Origin: Rhodobacteraceae bacterium LMO-JJ12
GTDB lineage: Bacteria; Pseudomonadota; Alphaproteobacteria; Rhodobacterales; Rhodobacteraceae
DNA length: 64,000 nt
Direction of reading: 5' to 3'
Assembly: GCA_021555075.1 (NCBI GenBank)
Contig: JAKGBX010000001.1
Location: 496,001-560,000 of the forward strand
The notes under the pieces are model-generated. The model was given only the letters and a program-made list of their open reading frames with translations, did no database searches and was not told the origin of the DNA. This document shows positions 26,286 through 36,553 of the stretch, piece after piece; positions within the stretch are counted from its first letter, which is position 1; each line of letters begins with the position of its first letter. Position numbers and translations under genes: made by a program.

Positions 26286-27671
26286 ATGAGCAGGGATGAT
26301 CCGTTCGGACTGGAAAACGATGCAGGGCGCACCCGTATTCGCCCTGTGAAGAAGAGCCGATCGTCCCAGCAAACGGCCACTTCCGGCGGGCCACAAGGCG
26401 GGTTCCCAGGCAACTTTGCGGGTCAGCCCACGCCCGGCGGTTCAGCGCGTTTGCGCGAAACGCGATCCAACAAAAACCCCCTGATCAACGCCTTCTCGAT
26501 CCTTCTTGGAATGGCGCCCGAGTTGGAACGCGCCACGGCGCCGGAAAACCCGGATGTTCTGCGTGAGCGGCTTCTTGATAACCTCACCTATGCCCGAGAT
26601 GGTGCGGTGACGGCTGGTGTGCCATTGACGCGCGCCGATCAAGCGGCTTGGTTTGTGGCTGCCTTGCTTGACGATATTGCGATCAATACGCCTTGGGGTG
26701 GGTCTTCGGGCTGGCCCGGTATGCCGTTGGTGGTGTCACTCTATGGCAATGTCGATGCCGGTGAGCGGTTTTTCGATCTGGCCGACGATCTGATGCGTTA
26801 TCCCGAGCGCGATCCGGATCTTCTCGAACTGGCGTTTTTGTGCCTCTCGCTTGGATTTCGCGGGAAACATCGCGTTGCTGGTGGTGCAGGGGAAGCCGCA
26901 CTGACCCAGCTTCGCAATCAGATGGCGCGCCTGTTGCGCGATCGCGATGCCGAGGACAAGGCGCTCTCGCCGCATTGGGAAGGTGTTCGGGCAGATGATG
27001 AAGATCGGGGCTTTATCGTGCCGATCTGGTCTATCGGATTGGTTGCTTTGGCGCTGATCACGGCGGTTTATGTCGGCCTGTCGATCCGGCTGTCAAACAA
27101 GGGGGAACAGCTTTTCACGCTGGCCACAGTCTTGCCGCCGCCCGCCCGCGCCGAGATTTTTCGTCCCGTAATCGAGAACCAAGAAACGCCCGTGATTACC
27201 ATTCAGCCTGTGCTTTTGGAGTTGCTGCCACTTTTTGCCGAGGCAGCGCCCAAGGATAAGGCATCGGCGCTTTCGGGACGCGAGGATGTCTCGATTGCTG
27301 TGGTGGTTGTTCAGGGTACCGATCCTGAGTTGTTTCGGTCCGCCAAGGCGGATGTGAACAAACCCTATCTCGATCTCATCGCTTCGATTGCAAAGGTGAT
27401 CAACGAGAACCAGGAATTCATCGGTCAGGTTCGTGTGGTGGGCCACACCGATTCCGTGCCGGTGCAACGTTCAAACCCGTTTCAGTCGAACCAGAGATTG
27501 TCAGAGGCACGCGCAAAATCAATCTTGGATCTATTGGTGGAAAACGGCGTGCCCGCCACATTGGCTGCCTCTGAAGGCAAAGCGGCGACCGAGGCGATAG
27601 GCGACAACAAGACCCGCGAAGGGCGCGCCCGAAACCGCCGTGTCGAAATCATCTTGCAAAAGAAGGTCTGA
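26286..27671 (+). CDS. tssL: T6SS inner-membrane protein TssL (DotU) with OmpA-like peptidoglycan-binding domain
   Basis: 461 residues from ATG 26286. A basic N-terminal tail (about 1-60) is followed by the DotU domain (NPLINAFSILLGMAPEL, RADQAAWFVAALLDDIAINTPWG, ELAFLCLSLGFRGKHRV), one membrane helix (IWSIGLVALALITAVYVGL, about 240-260) and a C-terminal OmpA/MotB domain (VVGHTDSVPVQRSNPF, NQRLSEARAKSILDLL, GRARNRRVEIIL). This is the extended TssL form, which anchors the complex to the cell wall. Confidence 0.95.
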   Translation: MSRDDPFGLENDAGRTRIRPVKKSRSSQQTATSGGPQGGFPGNFAGQPTPGGSARLRETRSNKNPLINAFSILLGMAPELERATAPENPDVLRERLLDNLTYARDGAVTAGVPLTRADQAAWFVAALLDDIAINTPWGGSSGWPGMPLVVSLYGNVDAGERFFDLADDLMRYPERDPDLLELAFLCLSLGFRGKHRVAGGAGEAALTQLRNQMARLLRDRDAEDKALSPHWEGVRADDEDRGFIVPIWSIGLVALALITAVYVGLSIRLSNKGEQLFTLATVLPPPARAEIFRPVIENQETPVITIQPVLLELLPLFAEAAPKDKASALSGREDVSIAVVVVQGTDPELFRSAKADVNKPYLDLIASIAKVINENQEFIGQVRVVGHTDSVPVQRSNPFQSNQRLSEARAKSILDLLVENGVPATLAASEGKAATEAIGDNKTREGRARNRRVEIILQKKV

Positions 27672-27674
27672 GGC

Positions 27675-30600
27675 ATGGCTGTCTTGAAAAAAATCTTTGG
27701 GTTCTTTCTATCGCGCTTTTTCTGGACCGCGGTAGGGATCGCCATTCTCTGCGCATTGATCTGGTTTTTTGGCGGGTTGGTCAGCTTTGGTGACGTTGCG
27801 CCGTTGGCTTCGGACATGGCCAAGCTGATTGCCATCGGCTTGATCCTGATCCTGTGGCTTTTCCTCATGTTGTTGCGGCAGTTGCGTGCTGCGCGGGCCA
27901 ATCAGGCGTTTGTGGCCGAGCTTGCTGCGCCAGCGATGGCGCCCGAGCTTGCTCCGGGTGAAGAGAATGTTCTGGAGATCAACACCAAGTTTCAGGATGT
28001 GCTGGCGCAGATGAAACGCTCGAAACTTGGCGGACGTCGCTTTTTGCGCGACATGCCGTGGTATGTGATCATTGGCCCGCCGGGCACAGGCAAGACCACT
28101 GCGTTACGCCAATCCGGGCTGCATTTTCCTGTTGATCTGACGGATGATTTGAAAGGTGTCGGGGGCACCCGGAATTGCGATTGGTTCTTTACCGAAGATG
28201 CGGTTCTGATCGACACTGCGGGCCGATATACCGAACAGGAAAGCGACCCTGAGATTGACGCCGCTGAATGGCGCGGGTTTCTCAGTCTGTTGATCAAGCA
28301 CCGTGGACGCCGGGCGCTCAACGGTGTGGTTTTGACCATTTCGATTCAGGAATTGGCGGGAGATGAGGTGTCGATCCGCGAACATGGTCGCGAAATTCGC
28401 AAACGGCTGAATGAGCTTTCCACCGCACTTGAGTTGAAATTGCCAGTCTATCTGATGATTACCAAGGCAGATCTGGTGCCGGGGTTTGAAAGCTTTTTTG
28501 GTGACATGTCTTCGCGCGAGCGCGAACAGGTCTGGGGCGCGACACTTGGCACGGCTGATCGCGTCGACGGCATCACGGTTGAGCGCGAATTGAAGGCGCT
28601 GCAGTCTTCCCTTGAGGAACGGCTTGTTTCGCGGCTGTCGGGCGATGCGTCACTGGATCAGCGCGCCGAAATCTTTCGCTTCCCATCGCAGGTCGAACAG
28701 CTGACTGGCCCTCTTAAAGTGCTGATAGAGGCGGTCTTTGGCGAAAGCCGATATGAGGAAACACCTTGGCTTCGCGGCCTCTATTTTACCTCTGCGACGC
28801 AGGAAGGCTCTCCAATTGACCGGATGATGGCGGGAATGGCGCATTCGCTCGGTCTGTCTGCGCCGACGCCCGAGCGGCGAACCTATGGCGAGAAGCGCAG
28901 CTTCTTCTTGCGCGGTCTGCTGACTGATCTGATCTTTCCCGAGGCCGGTTTGGGCCGGTTTGATCCGCGTGCCGAGGAGCGTCGACGCTGGCTTTGGCGC
29001 GGCACGCTTGCTGGGGCGGCCTTGATCACCATCGTTGCCAGCACGCTTTTCCTGTTTTCCTTCCTGCGCTATTCGGGCGGCCTGACGGATCAGGAACGCC
29101 AGCTTACAAAACTCGGCTCACGGCTCTCTAATGTTGCCGCGCGCCAGGCTCCGACCGATCCGCTTGATCTCAATCTTGCGTTGGAAGCCGCCAACGAGAC
29201 CTTGAATGCAGAGACCAATATCGACACGTCAGCAATGACGTTTGCAGGGCCCAGGGCTTCGAGGGAGCTGGATCAAGTCCACAAGCTTGCCTATGATCAT
29301 ACCCTGCGCAACATTGTTGAACCGCGCATGGTGGCCTTGTTGGAAGCGACTATGTGGCGGCATTCTCGCGATCCGGAATTCCTTCTGGGGGCGCTTAAGT
29401 CGTATCAGATGCTCACCGGCCAAGCGCCTTATGACACCGCGTTTCTTGGCGTTTGGTGGCAGACGACTCTGCCAGAGTTCGCCCCGATTGATCCCTTTCC
29501 GACAGATCAGTCGGTCGATCACCAGCTTGCCGCGTTGGTGCGCATTGCAGGCGAGACCGACAAGATTGCACCTGACCCCCAACTGGTTTCGGTCGCGCTT
29601 GAATCAATCTGCACCATTCCCCTTTCGGTGCGGGCCTATCGAACCTTGCGCGCGCATCCGGATGTGGCAGGGCTGCCTGATTGGATTCCGGCGGAATTTG
29701 CCGGACCCAACGCGGCGCAGGTGTTGACGCGCGTGTCCGAAAAAACCTTGCGCGTCGGCTTGCCTGGGGCTTTCACCTACAAGGGCTTTCATGAAAATAT
29801 CCTGCCTCTGGTGCCTGAAATATCGGCTCAGGCCACGTTGGATCGCGCAGTATTCGCGGGTGGTTGCGCCGAAAGTTCGCAGACCTCGGCCGAGTTGCTC
29901 GAGAAGGATATACTCAAGCTTTACTATGACGATTCCATTGCCCAGTGGGACGGGTTTTTGCGAGATGTGCGTCTGGCACCGATCAAAGATTTGGCGCAGG
30001 CGCGTCAAAACTTGAAAGACCTTGCCTCAGCCGATAGCGCGCTAAAGCGGCTACTTTCCGCAGTGGTGGACGAGACATTTCTTACCCGTCCGCCTGCCGA
30101 AGGCGAAGGCGGTGGTGCGCCCAAGGGTGCGTTGAAAGCCGCATCGAAACTTGGAAAACTGGGCAAGCTGGTCAAGCAAGGCACCAGGATTGCAAAGGTC
30201 ACAGGCGGATCGAGCGAACCCACGGAGTTGCCCGGCAAACCGGTTTCCGATCATTTCGCCGCCATCCGCGGCACTGTGCAGGAGGTGGATGGCCAACCGC
30301 CCTTGCTGACCGATGCTGTGGCGGCGCTTACCGCGCTTTCGAATGAATTGCAGACCGTTGCAGCAAGCCCGGACCCACAATCGGCGCTGCTGGCGCGTGG
30401 TGGCCTGCCGCAACTCACCGGGGCGATTGCGATTGTGGCGCAAACTCTGCCTGATCCGATTGACGACTGGCTTGCCGGGATCGCGGGCGATACGATCTCG
30501 GTGACGCGTGACGCGGTGATAGCGCAACTGAATGCACGCTGGCGCGCCGATGTGATGCCGTTTTGTCTTTCGGCAACGCAAGGGCGCTATCCGTTTGATC

Positions 30601-31211
30601 AACGCTCCAAAATCGATGTGAACACTCAGGATTTTGCGCGACTTTTTGGGGCGGGAGGGCTGATTGATGCCTATATCAATGATCATCTTCTGAAGTATAT
30701 CGACACCACCACGCGGCCTTGGACATGGCGGTCTGATTTCGGGCTGGATGCAAAGCTGCTTGCACCGTTTGAAGATGCCCGCTCAATGCGTGATGCGCTT
30801 TTCCCTGGTGGTGCGGGACCGATCATGGCGTTTTCGCTGGAACCCAAAGACCTCTCGGCCAATGCCTCACGTGTGACACTTAATGTTGATGGTCAGGTGC
30901 TGACCTATTTCAACTCGGTCACGCGCCCGATGCCGATGACATGGCCAGGTCCGGATGGCACAGGTGTGATAACGCTCTCGTTTGCGCCGGTTGATGGCAC
31001 CGCCGAACGCTTTACCCGCGAAACCGGCAGTTGGGCCTTTCTGCGAATGATCCGTGGGGGCAGGTTGGCCACAACGGCTCTGCCAGAGGTGTTCAACTTG
31101 TCGCTCGGGGTGAGTGGCTTTAACGCCCGGTTTGAGTTGCGCGCTAATTCGGTTGAGAACCCGTTTGATCTGAAAATGTTCTCGGGATTTACCTGCCCGC
31201 GCGGATTTTGA
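27675..31211 (+). CDS. tssM: T6SS inner-membrane protein TssM (IcmF)
   Basis: 1178 residues, full length for the family. Two membrane helices near the N-terminus (FFWTAVGIAILCALIWFF and LIAIGLILILWLFLMLL), an NTPase domain with Walker A GPPGTGKTTAL (about 134-144) and DTAGRYTEQ, and a third membrane helix (LAGAALITIVASTLFLF, about 440-460). A large periplasmic region ends in the IcmF C-terminal domain (WPGPDGTGVITLSFAP, ending FTCPRGF). It spans inner membrane to TssJ. Confidence 0.96.
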   Translation: MAVLKKIFGFFLSRFFWTAVGIAILCALIWFFGGLVSFGDVAPLASDMAKLIAIGLILILWLFLMLLRQLRAARANQAFVAELAAPAMAPELAPGEENVLEINTKFQDVLAQMKRSKLGGRRFLRDMPWYVIIGPPGTGKTTALRQSGLHFPVDLTDDLKGVGGTRNCDWFFTEDAVLIDTAGRYTEQESDPEIDAAEWRGFLSLLIKHRGRRALNGVVLTISIQELAGDEVSIREHGREIRKRLNELSTALELKLPVYLMITKADLVPGFESFFGDMSSREREQVWGATLGTADRVDGITVERELKALQSSLEERLVSRLSGDASLDQRAEIFRFPSQVEQLTGPLKVLIEAVFGESRYEETPWLRGLYFTSATQEGSPIDRMMAGMAHSLGLSAPTPERRTYGEKRSFFLRGLLTDLIFPEAGLGRFDPRAEERRRWLWRGTLAGAALITIVASTLFLFSFLRYSGGLTDQERQLTKLGSRLSNVAARQAPTDPLDLNLALEAANETLNAETNIDTSAMTFAGPRASRELDQVHKLAYDHTLRNIVEPRMVALLEATMWRHSRDPEFLLGALKSYQMLTGQAPYDTAFLGVWWQTTLPEFAPIDPFPTDQSVDHQLAALVRIAGETDKIAPDPQLVSVALESICTIPLSVRAYRTLRAHPDVAGLPDWIPAEFAGPNAAQVLTRVSEKTLRVGLPGAFTYKGFHENILPLVPEISAQATLDRAVFAGGCAESSQTSAELLEKDILKLYYDDSIAQWDGFLRDVRLAPIKDLAQARQNLKDLASADSALKRLLSAVVDETFLTRPPAEGEGGGAPKGALKAASKLGKLGKLVKQGTRIAKVTGGSSEPTELPGKPVSDHFAAIRGTVQEVDGQPPLLTDAVAALTALSNELQTVAASPDPQSALLARGGLPQLTGAIAIVAQTLPDPIDDWLAGIAGDTISVTRDAVIAQLNARWRADVMPFCLSATQGRYPFDQRSKIDVNTQDFARLFGAGGLIDAYINDHLLKYIDTTTRPWTWRSDFGLDAKLLAPFEDARSMRDALFPGGAGPIMAFSLEPKDLSANASRVTLNVDGQVLTYFNSVTRPMPMTWPGPDGTGVITLSFAPVDGTAERFTRETGSWAFLRMIRGGRLATTALPEVFNLSLGVSGFNARFELRANSVENPFDLKMFSGFTCPRGF

Positions 31212-31212
31212 A

Positions 31213-31704
31213 GTGGCCGGTCTTTTCGGCAAGCTCCCGGTGAGTGGTGATTTTGTTGCGCGTGGCCTTGCTCCGGGTCAGCGCGCCTGGCTTGATTCTT
31301 GGATCTCGCGATGGGTTGCCGGGTTTGCACGCGATCCTGATCTGTGGCCGCCTAGGGGGCTACGTGGGGTGCTTGATGCGCCTGATGGTCCGCTTCTTGT
31401 GGTTATCGGGCCAAGCGTTGATTTGCCCGGGCGCAGTTTTCCGATTCTGGCCTGTACGCCTGCGGCGGGTGTCTCACGGGTGAGTGGCGAACGTTGGGCA
31501 GATCTTGCAGCGGTTGCGGTGTCGCGGGCCGTAGAGGGAACGTATGATGCGGATACGCTGCTGGCCGCGTTGAATTCAATCGCGCAGCCACCGCCCGGAG
31601 AGCCGCCGCTGGAGCCGCCCGTTATGTGGGGCGGTGAGGCGATTGGGCCGCCAGATGAGATTATTCCGGCGCTCTTTGCTGCGTTTCGGCCTAGTTCTGA
31701 TTGA
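31213..31704 (+). CDS. tagF: T6SS post-translational regulator TagF (ImpM family)
   Basis: 163 residues beginning at GTG 31213, 1 nt after the tssM stop. TagF hallmarks: GLFGKLPVSGDFVARGL, LDSWISRWVAGFARDPDLW and FPILACTPAA. In known systems TagF represses T6SS independently of, or alongside, the kinase/phosphatase pair by sequestering Fha. Its 3' end overlaps the convergent vgrG 3' end by 14 nt. Confidence 0.9.
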   Translation: MAGLFGKLPVSGDFVARGLAPGQRAWLDSWISRWVAGFARDPDLWPPRGLRGVLDAPDGPLLVVIGPSVDLPGRSFPILACTPAAGVSRVSGERWADLAAVAVSRAVEGTYDADTLLAALNSIAQPPPGEPPLEPPVMWGGEAIGPPDEIIPALFAAFRPSSD

Positions 31705-34009
31705 TGTTCTTACCCTTCATCGTGATGTCCTTTGAGGCTTTCACGTCGACCTTACCACTGCCTTTCAAAGTTATATCCTTGCCCTCGATATTGATCGTGC
31801 CGTCCTTTTTCATCGAGATGGCGGCTTTGCCAACCTTGATGGTGATTGTGTCGCCGGCCTCGATTATCAGGTCTTTGCCGACTTTGATCGCGAAATCTTC
31901 GCCAATCTCCATCACGCTGCTTTTGGCGACTTTCTCAAGACGCGCGCCACCAGTCTCAATGCTCTGATCCTTGCCGATCTGAACGGTTTGGCTGCTTCCG
32001 ATGGTCAGGGATTGATCCGTCGAAATGGTCCAACTGTCGCTGGCGCCGATGGTGTGGCTCTGGCTCATTCCGACGGACACGGCGCGAGGGCCTCCGATCG
32101 TATTGTTTTGGGGGCCGCCGACCTGGCGGGTTTCTGCCGCGCCGACGGAATCGACGCGCGCCGCGCCTACAGTGATTGTCTGTGCAACACCGACTGTTTG
32201 GGAGTGGTTCAGCCCGATGGATTCGGTCGAGTTCAAGCCAACCTGGATGGTTTCGTCTGACCCAACCGTGAGGCTGCGGTTGGAACCGACGGTTTCTGTA
32301 TCGTTCGATCCGATGCTGACCGTGCGGTCGACGCCGACGGTGGTGGATTTGTTGTTGTCCACCGTCTCGGTGCGGTCGTGGTGAACATTCTGCGTCGCGT
32401 CGTTGCCGATATCTTCAAGGAAGTCGTTGCCGATGGTGCGGCTTTCGTTGTTCTTGACCAGTTCGTTGTGGTCTTTCTCGGCTTGGAAATAGACTTCCTC
32501 TTCGCCTTTCTTGTCCTCGAACCGCATCTCGTTCCAACCGCCACCGCCCAGCGATGAATTGGATTTCCAACCCGATTGAGTGGCATTGGCGGGCAATTCA
32601 TAGGGTGGCATCTGTTCGGCGTTATAGACTCGGCCAGTGATAATCGGCTGGTCCGGATCACCCTCAAGAAAATCGACAATCACTTCCTGCCCGATGCGCG
32701 GAATCTGTATGAAACCCCAGCCGGACCCGGCCCAGACCGAGCTGACACGGATGAAACAGGTGGAGTTTTGATTCCTTTCGCCTTTCCGATCCCAATGAAA
32801 TTGAACCTTTACGCGGGCATATTCATCAGTGTGAATCTCTTCACCAGAAGGCCCGACGACCACAGCGGTCTGAGGCCCACGCATCACCGGTTTCGGAGTT
32901 AGCCGTGCCGGGCGGTAGAATGTGTCGGCAGGGATCAACTCATACTGTGCCTTGAAGCCTTGTTCTTGCTCCTCATTGGCCAGCCCGGCGGCGTATTGCC
33001 CTTCCCAGATCTCGTAGGACGATTTGAGGATCACGAACTTGATATTGTCGGCCTCGCGCAGGCTTCCTACCAAGCTAAAGCTCTGGCCGGAGCAGGGCGG
33101 GATCGCGGTGCTGTTGGCGTGAATAACTTGTGAAAGCGCGCGCCCTTCTTCGACACGTAAATCGGATAGATCGGCGCCACGTCCATGTTCAATGTATTTA
33201 CCAGGATAGGAATAGCGTTCTTTGTCGTCGTTCGTATGCCAGCCAGACATATCCGAGGTCGTCATCAGATCCGCCGAGGGTTTTTCGAAATCGTAATCGG
33301 TATGAACCCATTTCGCGGGTGAGGCAGTGTCTATCCGCTCAATCCGCGAGATTATGTCTTGTTCTCCGGTGCGTTGCTGGCTGCTTTGTTCAAACTTCAG
33401 TTCTTCACAGGCGGGCGCGTCTTTGAGGCTGTCGAGCTTGTCGCAGATCACCATCGTGTGGGCGCCATCATCGAACTCAAAATAGTAAAAGATGCCCTCG
33501 TGTTCCAATAGCCGTTGCACGAAATCTAGGTTGGATTCGCCATATTGCACGCAGTATTCACGCTCGGGATAGCTGCCTGACAGCTCAAGGCGATAGTCGC
33601 TCATCCCGGCGTCATCCAACACCTGCGAGACAATGTCGGGCACGCTCATGCGCTGGAAGATCCGGTTGTCCATGGTTTTGGACAAAAACCAGAAGGATGG
33701 GCGCAAGATCAGGCGGTATTGAAATCGTCCGCCCGATTCATTGCCGCGATAGCTGAACTGATCGACAATCCCATGAAAGAAGCGTGGCGCCTCATCGACG
33801 CTTTGGCTGCGTTTGATCGTGATGGACATCGCTTCTCCCAGAAGTTTGTCGGAGGCGATTTCAGGGTCTTCGCTTTGCAAGGTCAGCTCGTAGCGAAAAG
33901 GCGCGCTTAGGCGGTCCGATCCAATCAGATGCTCAAATTGCAGCGCCGGGGCACCATCGGGGCCGTCGCCCAGTGGCGTGGTGACGTCAATATATCGCTC
34001 TAAAACCAT
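31691..34009 (-). CDS. vgrG: T6SS spike protein VgrG (TssI)
   Basis: 772 residues with AGAGGA before ATG 34009. Gp27-like region (LSAPFRYELTLQSED, FHGIVDQFSYRGNESGGRFQYRLI-type segments, REYCVQYGESNLDFVQRLLEHEGIFYYFE), gp5 OB-fold (DEYARVKVQFHWDRKGERN, CFIRVSSVWAGSGWGFIQIPRIGQEVIVDFLEGDPDQPIITG) and a long beta-helix tail of about 180 residues. The tail is made of degenerate xVGxN/xIGxx repeats and ends in KGKNINQN. No extra toxin domain follows, so cargo probably rides on PAAR-like proteins. Confidence 0.95.
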   Translation of the reverse strand: MVLERYIDVTTPLGDGPDGAPALQFEHLIGSDRLSAPFRYELTLQSEDPEIASDKLLGEAMSITIKRSQSVDEAPRFFHGIVDQFSYRGNESGGRFQYRLILRPSFWFLSKTMDNRIFQRMSVPDIVSQVLDDAGMSDYRLELSGSYPEREYCVQYGESNLDFVQRLLEHEGIFYYFEFDDGAHTMVICDKLDSLKDAPACEELKFEQSSQQRTGEQDIISRIERIDTASPAKWVHTDYDFEKPSADLMTTSDMSGWHTNDDKERYSYPGKYIEHGRGADLSDLRVEEGRALSQVIHANSTAIPPCSGQSFSLVGSLREADNIKFVILKSSYEIWEGQYAAGLANEEQEQGFKAQYELIPADTFYRPARLTPKPVMRGPQTAVVVGPSGEEIHTDEYARVKVQFHWDRKGERNQNSTCFIRVSSVWAGSGWGFIQIPRIGQEVIVDFLEGDPDQPIITGRVYNAEQMPPYELPANATQSGWKSNSSLGGGGWNEMRFEDKKGEEEVYFQAEKDHNELVKNNESRTIGNDFLEDIGNDATQNVHHDRTETVDNNKSTTVGVDRTVSIGSNDTETVGSNRSLTVGSDETIQVGLNSTESIGLNHSQTVGVAQTITVGAARVDSVGAAETRQVGGPQNNTIGGPRAVSVGMSQSHTIGASDSWTISTDQSLTIGSSQTVQIGKDQSIETGGARLEKVAKSSVMEIGEDFAIKVGKDLIIEAGDTITIKVGKAAISMKKDGTINIEGKDITLKGSGKVDVKASKDITMKGKNINQN

Positions 34010-34102
34010 TCTGACGAATCCTCTTGCCGGGCGTGAAATACACTTAAGAAATGATCCAATGAGTAGAACTATACTCGGATTCGCAACATTTTACCGCAAA
34101 AG

Positions 34103-36550
34103 CTATAGCGCCGCAGGACAGGAAAACCCCCGTATTTGCGCTCTGGTCGAAACTGGGTTCACGGGGCGATCAAACCCCATCTCCAGGAATATCCGCCCCG
34201 AATCTGTCCGCAGATCGAGCAGAACGCGTTGACCCTTGTCGCGCACCCTTAGGCGCAATCCATCAATCAGCCGGATCAGACTCCAATTGCCTTCATGCAA
34301 AATTCGGGCGTTTTTCGTGCCATCTGTGAAGGCCACTTCCAACCCCTTGGCAGGTTCTGGTCCCGGCCATTTTAACATCGCTGGTGCGCCGCGCGCTCGC
34401 ACCGGGACACCCACGCCACCAATGGCGAAAACGGTCTCGCCGCGTTCGGCCAAAGCGGTCAACGACAGATCAAGTTCGATTTGCCCGGTCGCGCCGAAAA
34501 GCGCGTCGGAGACAGCAAACGCGCGCTCGAAGAAGGCGGCGCTTTCGGGTTTCAAACCGGCAAACCGGGCTTCGGGCTTCCATCGCCAGGGGCTGACATC
34601 CGTTTCTATCAAGGGCAATGCAGCGGTTCTCGCAAAAAGGGTCAATTGCCCATTCGACCCCAGAAGGCCGGTGACACTATTGAAATCGGCATCAGAGCCG
34701 TCGCCAAAGGGATAACGCCCCTCCAGCGCTTGGCGGCACGCCGGATAGACCAGTTGTTGCCACTTGCGGGTCAAGGGGTTCGAGCCGTCCTCTGACTGAG
34801 TTGCGGCCGATTGCGCCAGAACATCCTCGGTAATCTGCACCACGATCGAAGGGGCGGCCTTTAACGCCTGAATTGAGCGGGCGGTGTCCTGCCACGTCAT
34901 CAGACGTTGGCTGCCACGTTCCGCGTTCAGATCAATTGAGCCCAAGGCGACGTTGAGCATAGAAAACAGGCGCGAGATTTCGGCCATGCGGCCTTGTTCG
35001 ATGTATTGAATTGTTGAGCCGAACTCGCGCGCGAGGCGGAGCTGTTGTGCGTGGCTGCGGCTTCGGTCGGCACCACCGGCTTCGAGCCAAGTTTTTCCCA
35101 AAAGCTGAGAAATTGGATTGTCGGGCAGCGAAAGCTTCCCCGACACTTCAATGGCGGTTGAGCGTTTGGCAAAGGGGCGGACGCGTAAATCGGTCAGGAA
35201 GGTTTTCCAAGCCGCGATTGTGTTGGCGTTAAGGCGATCAAGCACCAGATCGGGAGAAGCGTTGACCGGCGTCAATGCCTGACCGGTGATTCCCTGTGCC
35301 ACGCTGCGGGCGCGTTGCACGGAAAGCCCGACACCGAATTCTCGCGCGTGGGTCCATCCTGCTTGGGTGAACAGCCCCGGCATTCCGGCGTTCACGGGCT
35401 TGCCTGAACGGCGCAGCACCACTTCCTCGAGTCCGGGCACCTCTGCTTCGGGACGCCAGCGTGCAAGGGCGCGGGTTTCTTCGGCTCTGCGCAACTCAAG
35501 CCATGCCAGATCGGGCTCTTCGGCTTCGGCTGCGAAGCGCCGGGCCTGTTCCATCAGTAGAGGGTCTTTTGCCAGAAGTTCGGTATCTGGACCCGAGAGC
35601 GTCGCTGCATGCTCTGAAAGGCCATCAAGGCCCAACGCCGCCTGGTTATCTTCCAGCCAGCCGACGACATAGGCGGGTTGCCAATCATTGTCACCGTTCA
35701 GCACGGCCCATGTTCTGAGGGCGTCATAGAGCGCGAGACCTTCGCCCTCGGTTGCAATTGCGTGTTCGATTGCGTCACCCACAACGCGCGGGACACGCGC
35801 GGTGATCTCGGAGGCATAGATCTGATCAGCCTGGGTTTCGCTATCGACCCAAGGCAAGCGAAAGGCGCGTCTGAACGGGGCTTTTTGGGCTGCGCGATTC
35901 AATCGTCCTTTGGCCTCGGCCAATTGGTTGAGTCGTGCAACCAAGTCTGCGCCTTCGGGGTCGCGGTCGAGCCCGATTTCGACGATTTCCGTCTTAAATT
36001 CGGCCATCAAGCGGGACTGAAATCGGTATTCGATGAAGCAGGCATAGATCACGATAGAGGCGACAAAGAGTATCAATGTTGCTGCGATCCAACCGCCCCA
36101 ATTGCTTGAGCGGTACATCTGAGGGCCTTTGCGCAAACCCTCGATGCGCTCAAGCACCTGATCGAGAAAATACCCGAGGTCGTCAAACTCGCGTCCTTGT
36201 CGACGGGCGGTATCGCGAAAGGTATGCAATCTTTCACGCGTTATTTCACGCCCTTCAAACAGTTTCTGTCCGGCCAGAACCGTCCAGGTGGAGAGCCGTA
36301 GCCCGGGCAATTGTCGTGCGCGTTTGTCGATCAACAGCGCCAAGGCATAGCGCGCAGGTTTGAGCGTGGCATCGGGCGCACCGCCACGTTTGGCTTGGAT
36401 TTCGAACCTGTCGAGAAGCGCGGTTGCGCGTTCGATCAACCGCTGTTCGCCTGCTTGTGCATCGTGCTCGATGGTGTCCATAAAGGACCAAACCGGTTGG
36501 GCAGCTTGGCCATAGGCCGTATTCCTTTGGCTGGTCTGACGCCCTGACAT
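34103..36550 (-). CDS. DotU/IcmF-like hybrid T6SS accessory protein lacking the NTPase domain
   Basis: 815 residues. The N-terminal ~150 residues resemble a DotU domain (LKPARYALALLIDKRARQL, STWTVLAGQKLFEG). One membrane helix (GGWIAATLILFVASIVIYACF, about 150-172) follows. The remainder resembles the periplasmic part of TssM, including the C-terminal domain with MLKWPGPEPAKGLEVAF and an ending IRGFSCPAAL comparable to TssM's FSGFTCPRGF. There is no Walker A motif. So it looks like TssL cytoplasmic plus TssM periplasmic modules in one chain. Operon with the M15 peptidase and phosphatase genes upstream (3-nt gap). Confidence 0.75.
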   Translation of the reverse strand: MSGRQTSQRNTAYGQAAQPVWSFMDTIEHDAQAGEQRLIERATALLDRFEIQAKRGGAPDATLKPARYALALLIDKRARQLPGLRLSTWTVLAGQKLFEGREITRERLHTFRDTARRQGREFDDLGYFLDQVLERIEGLRKGPQMYRSSNWGGWIAATLILFVASIVIYACFIEYRFQSRLMAEFKTEIVEIGLDRDPEGADLVARLNQLAEAKGRLNRAAQKAPFRRAFRLPWVDSETQADQIYASEITARVPRVVGDAIEHAIATEGEGLALYDALRTWAVLNGDNDWQPAYVVGWLEDNQAALGLDGLSEHAATLSGPDTELLAKDPLLMEQARRFAAEAEEPDLAWLELRRAEETRALARWRPEAEVPGLEEVVLRRSGKPVNAGMPGLFTQAGWTHAREFGVGLSVQRARSVAQGITGQALTPVNASPDLVLDRLNANTIAAWKTFLTDLRVRPFAKRSTAIEVSGKLSLPDNPISQLLGKTWLEAGGADRSRSHAQQLRLAREFGSTIQYIEQGRMAEISRLFSMLNVALGSIDLNAERGSQRLMTWQDTARSIQALKAAPSIVVQITEDVLAQSAATQSEDGSNPLTRKWQQLVYPACRQALEGRYPFGDGSDADFNSVTGLLGSNGQLTLFARTAALPLIETDVSPWRWKPEARFAGLKPESAAFFERAFAVSDALFGATGQIELDLSLTALAERGETVFAIGGVGVPVRARGAPAMLKWPGPEPAKGLEVAFTDGTKNARILHEGNWSLIRLIDGLRLRVRDKGQRVLLDLRTDSGRIFLEMGFDRPVNPVSTRAQIRGFSCPAAL

Positions 36551-36553
36551 GGC

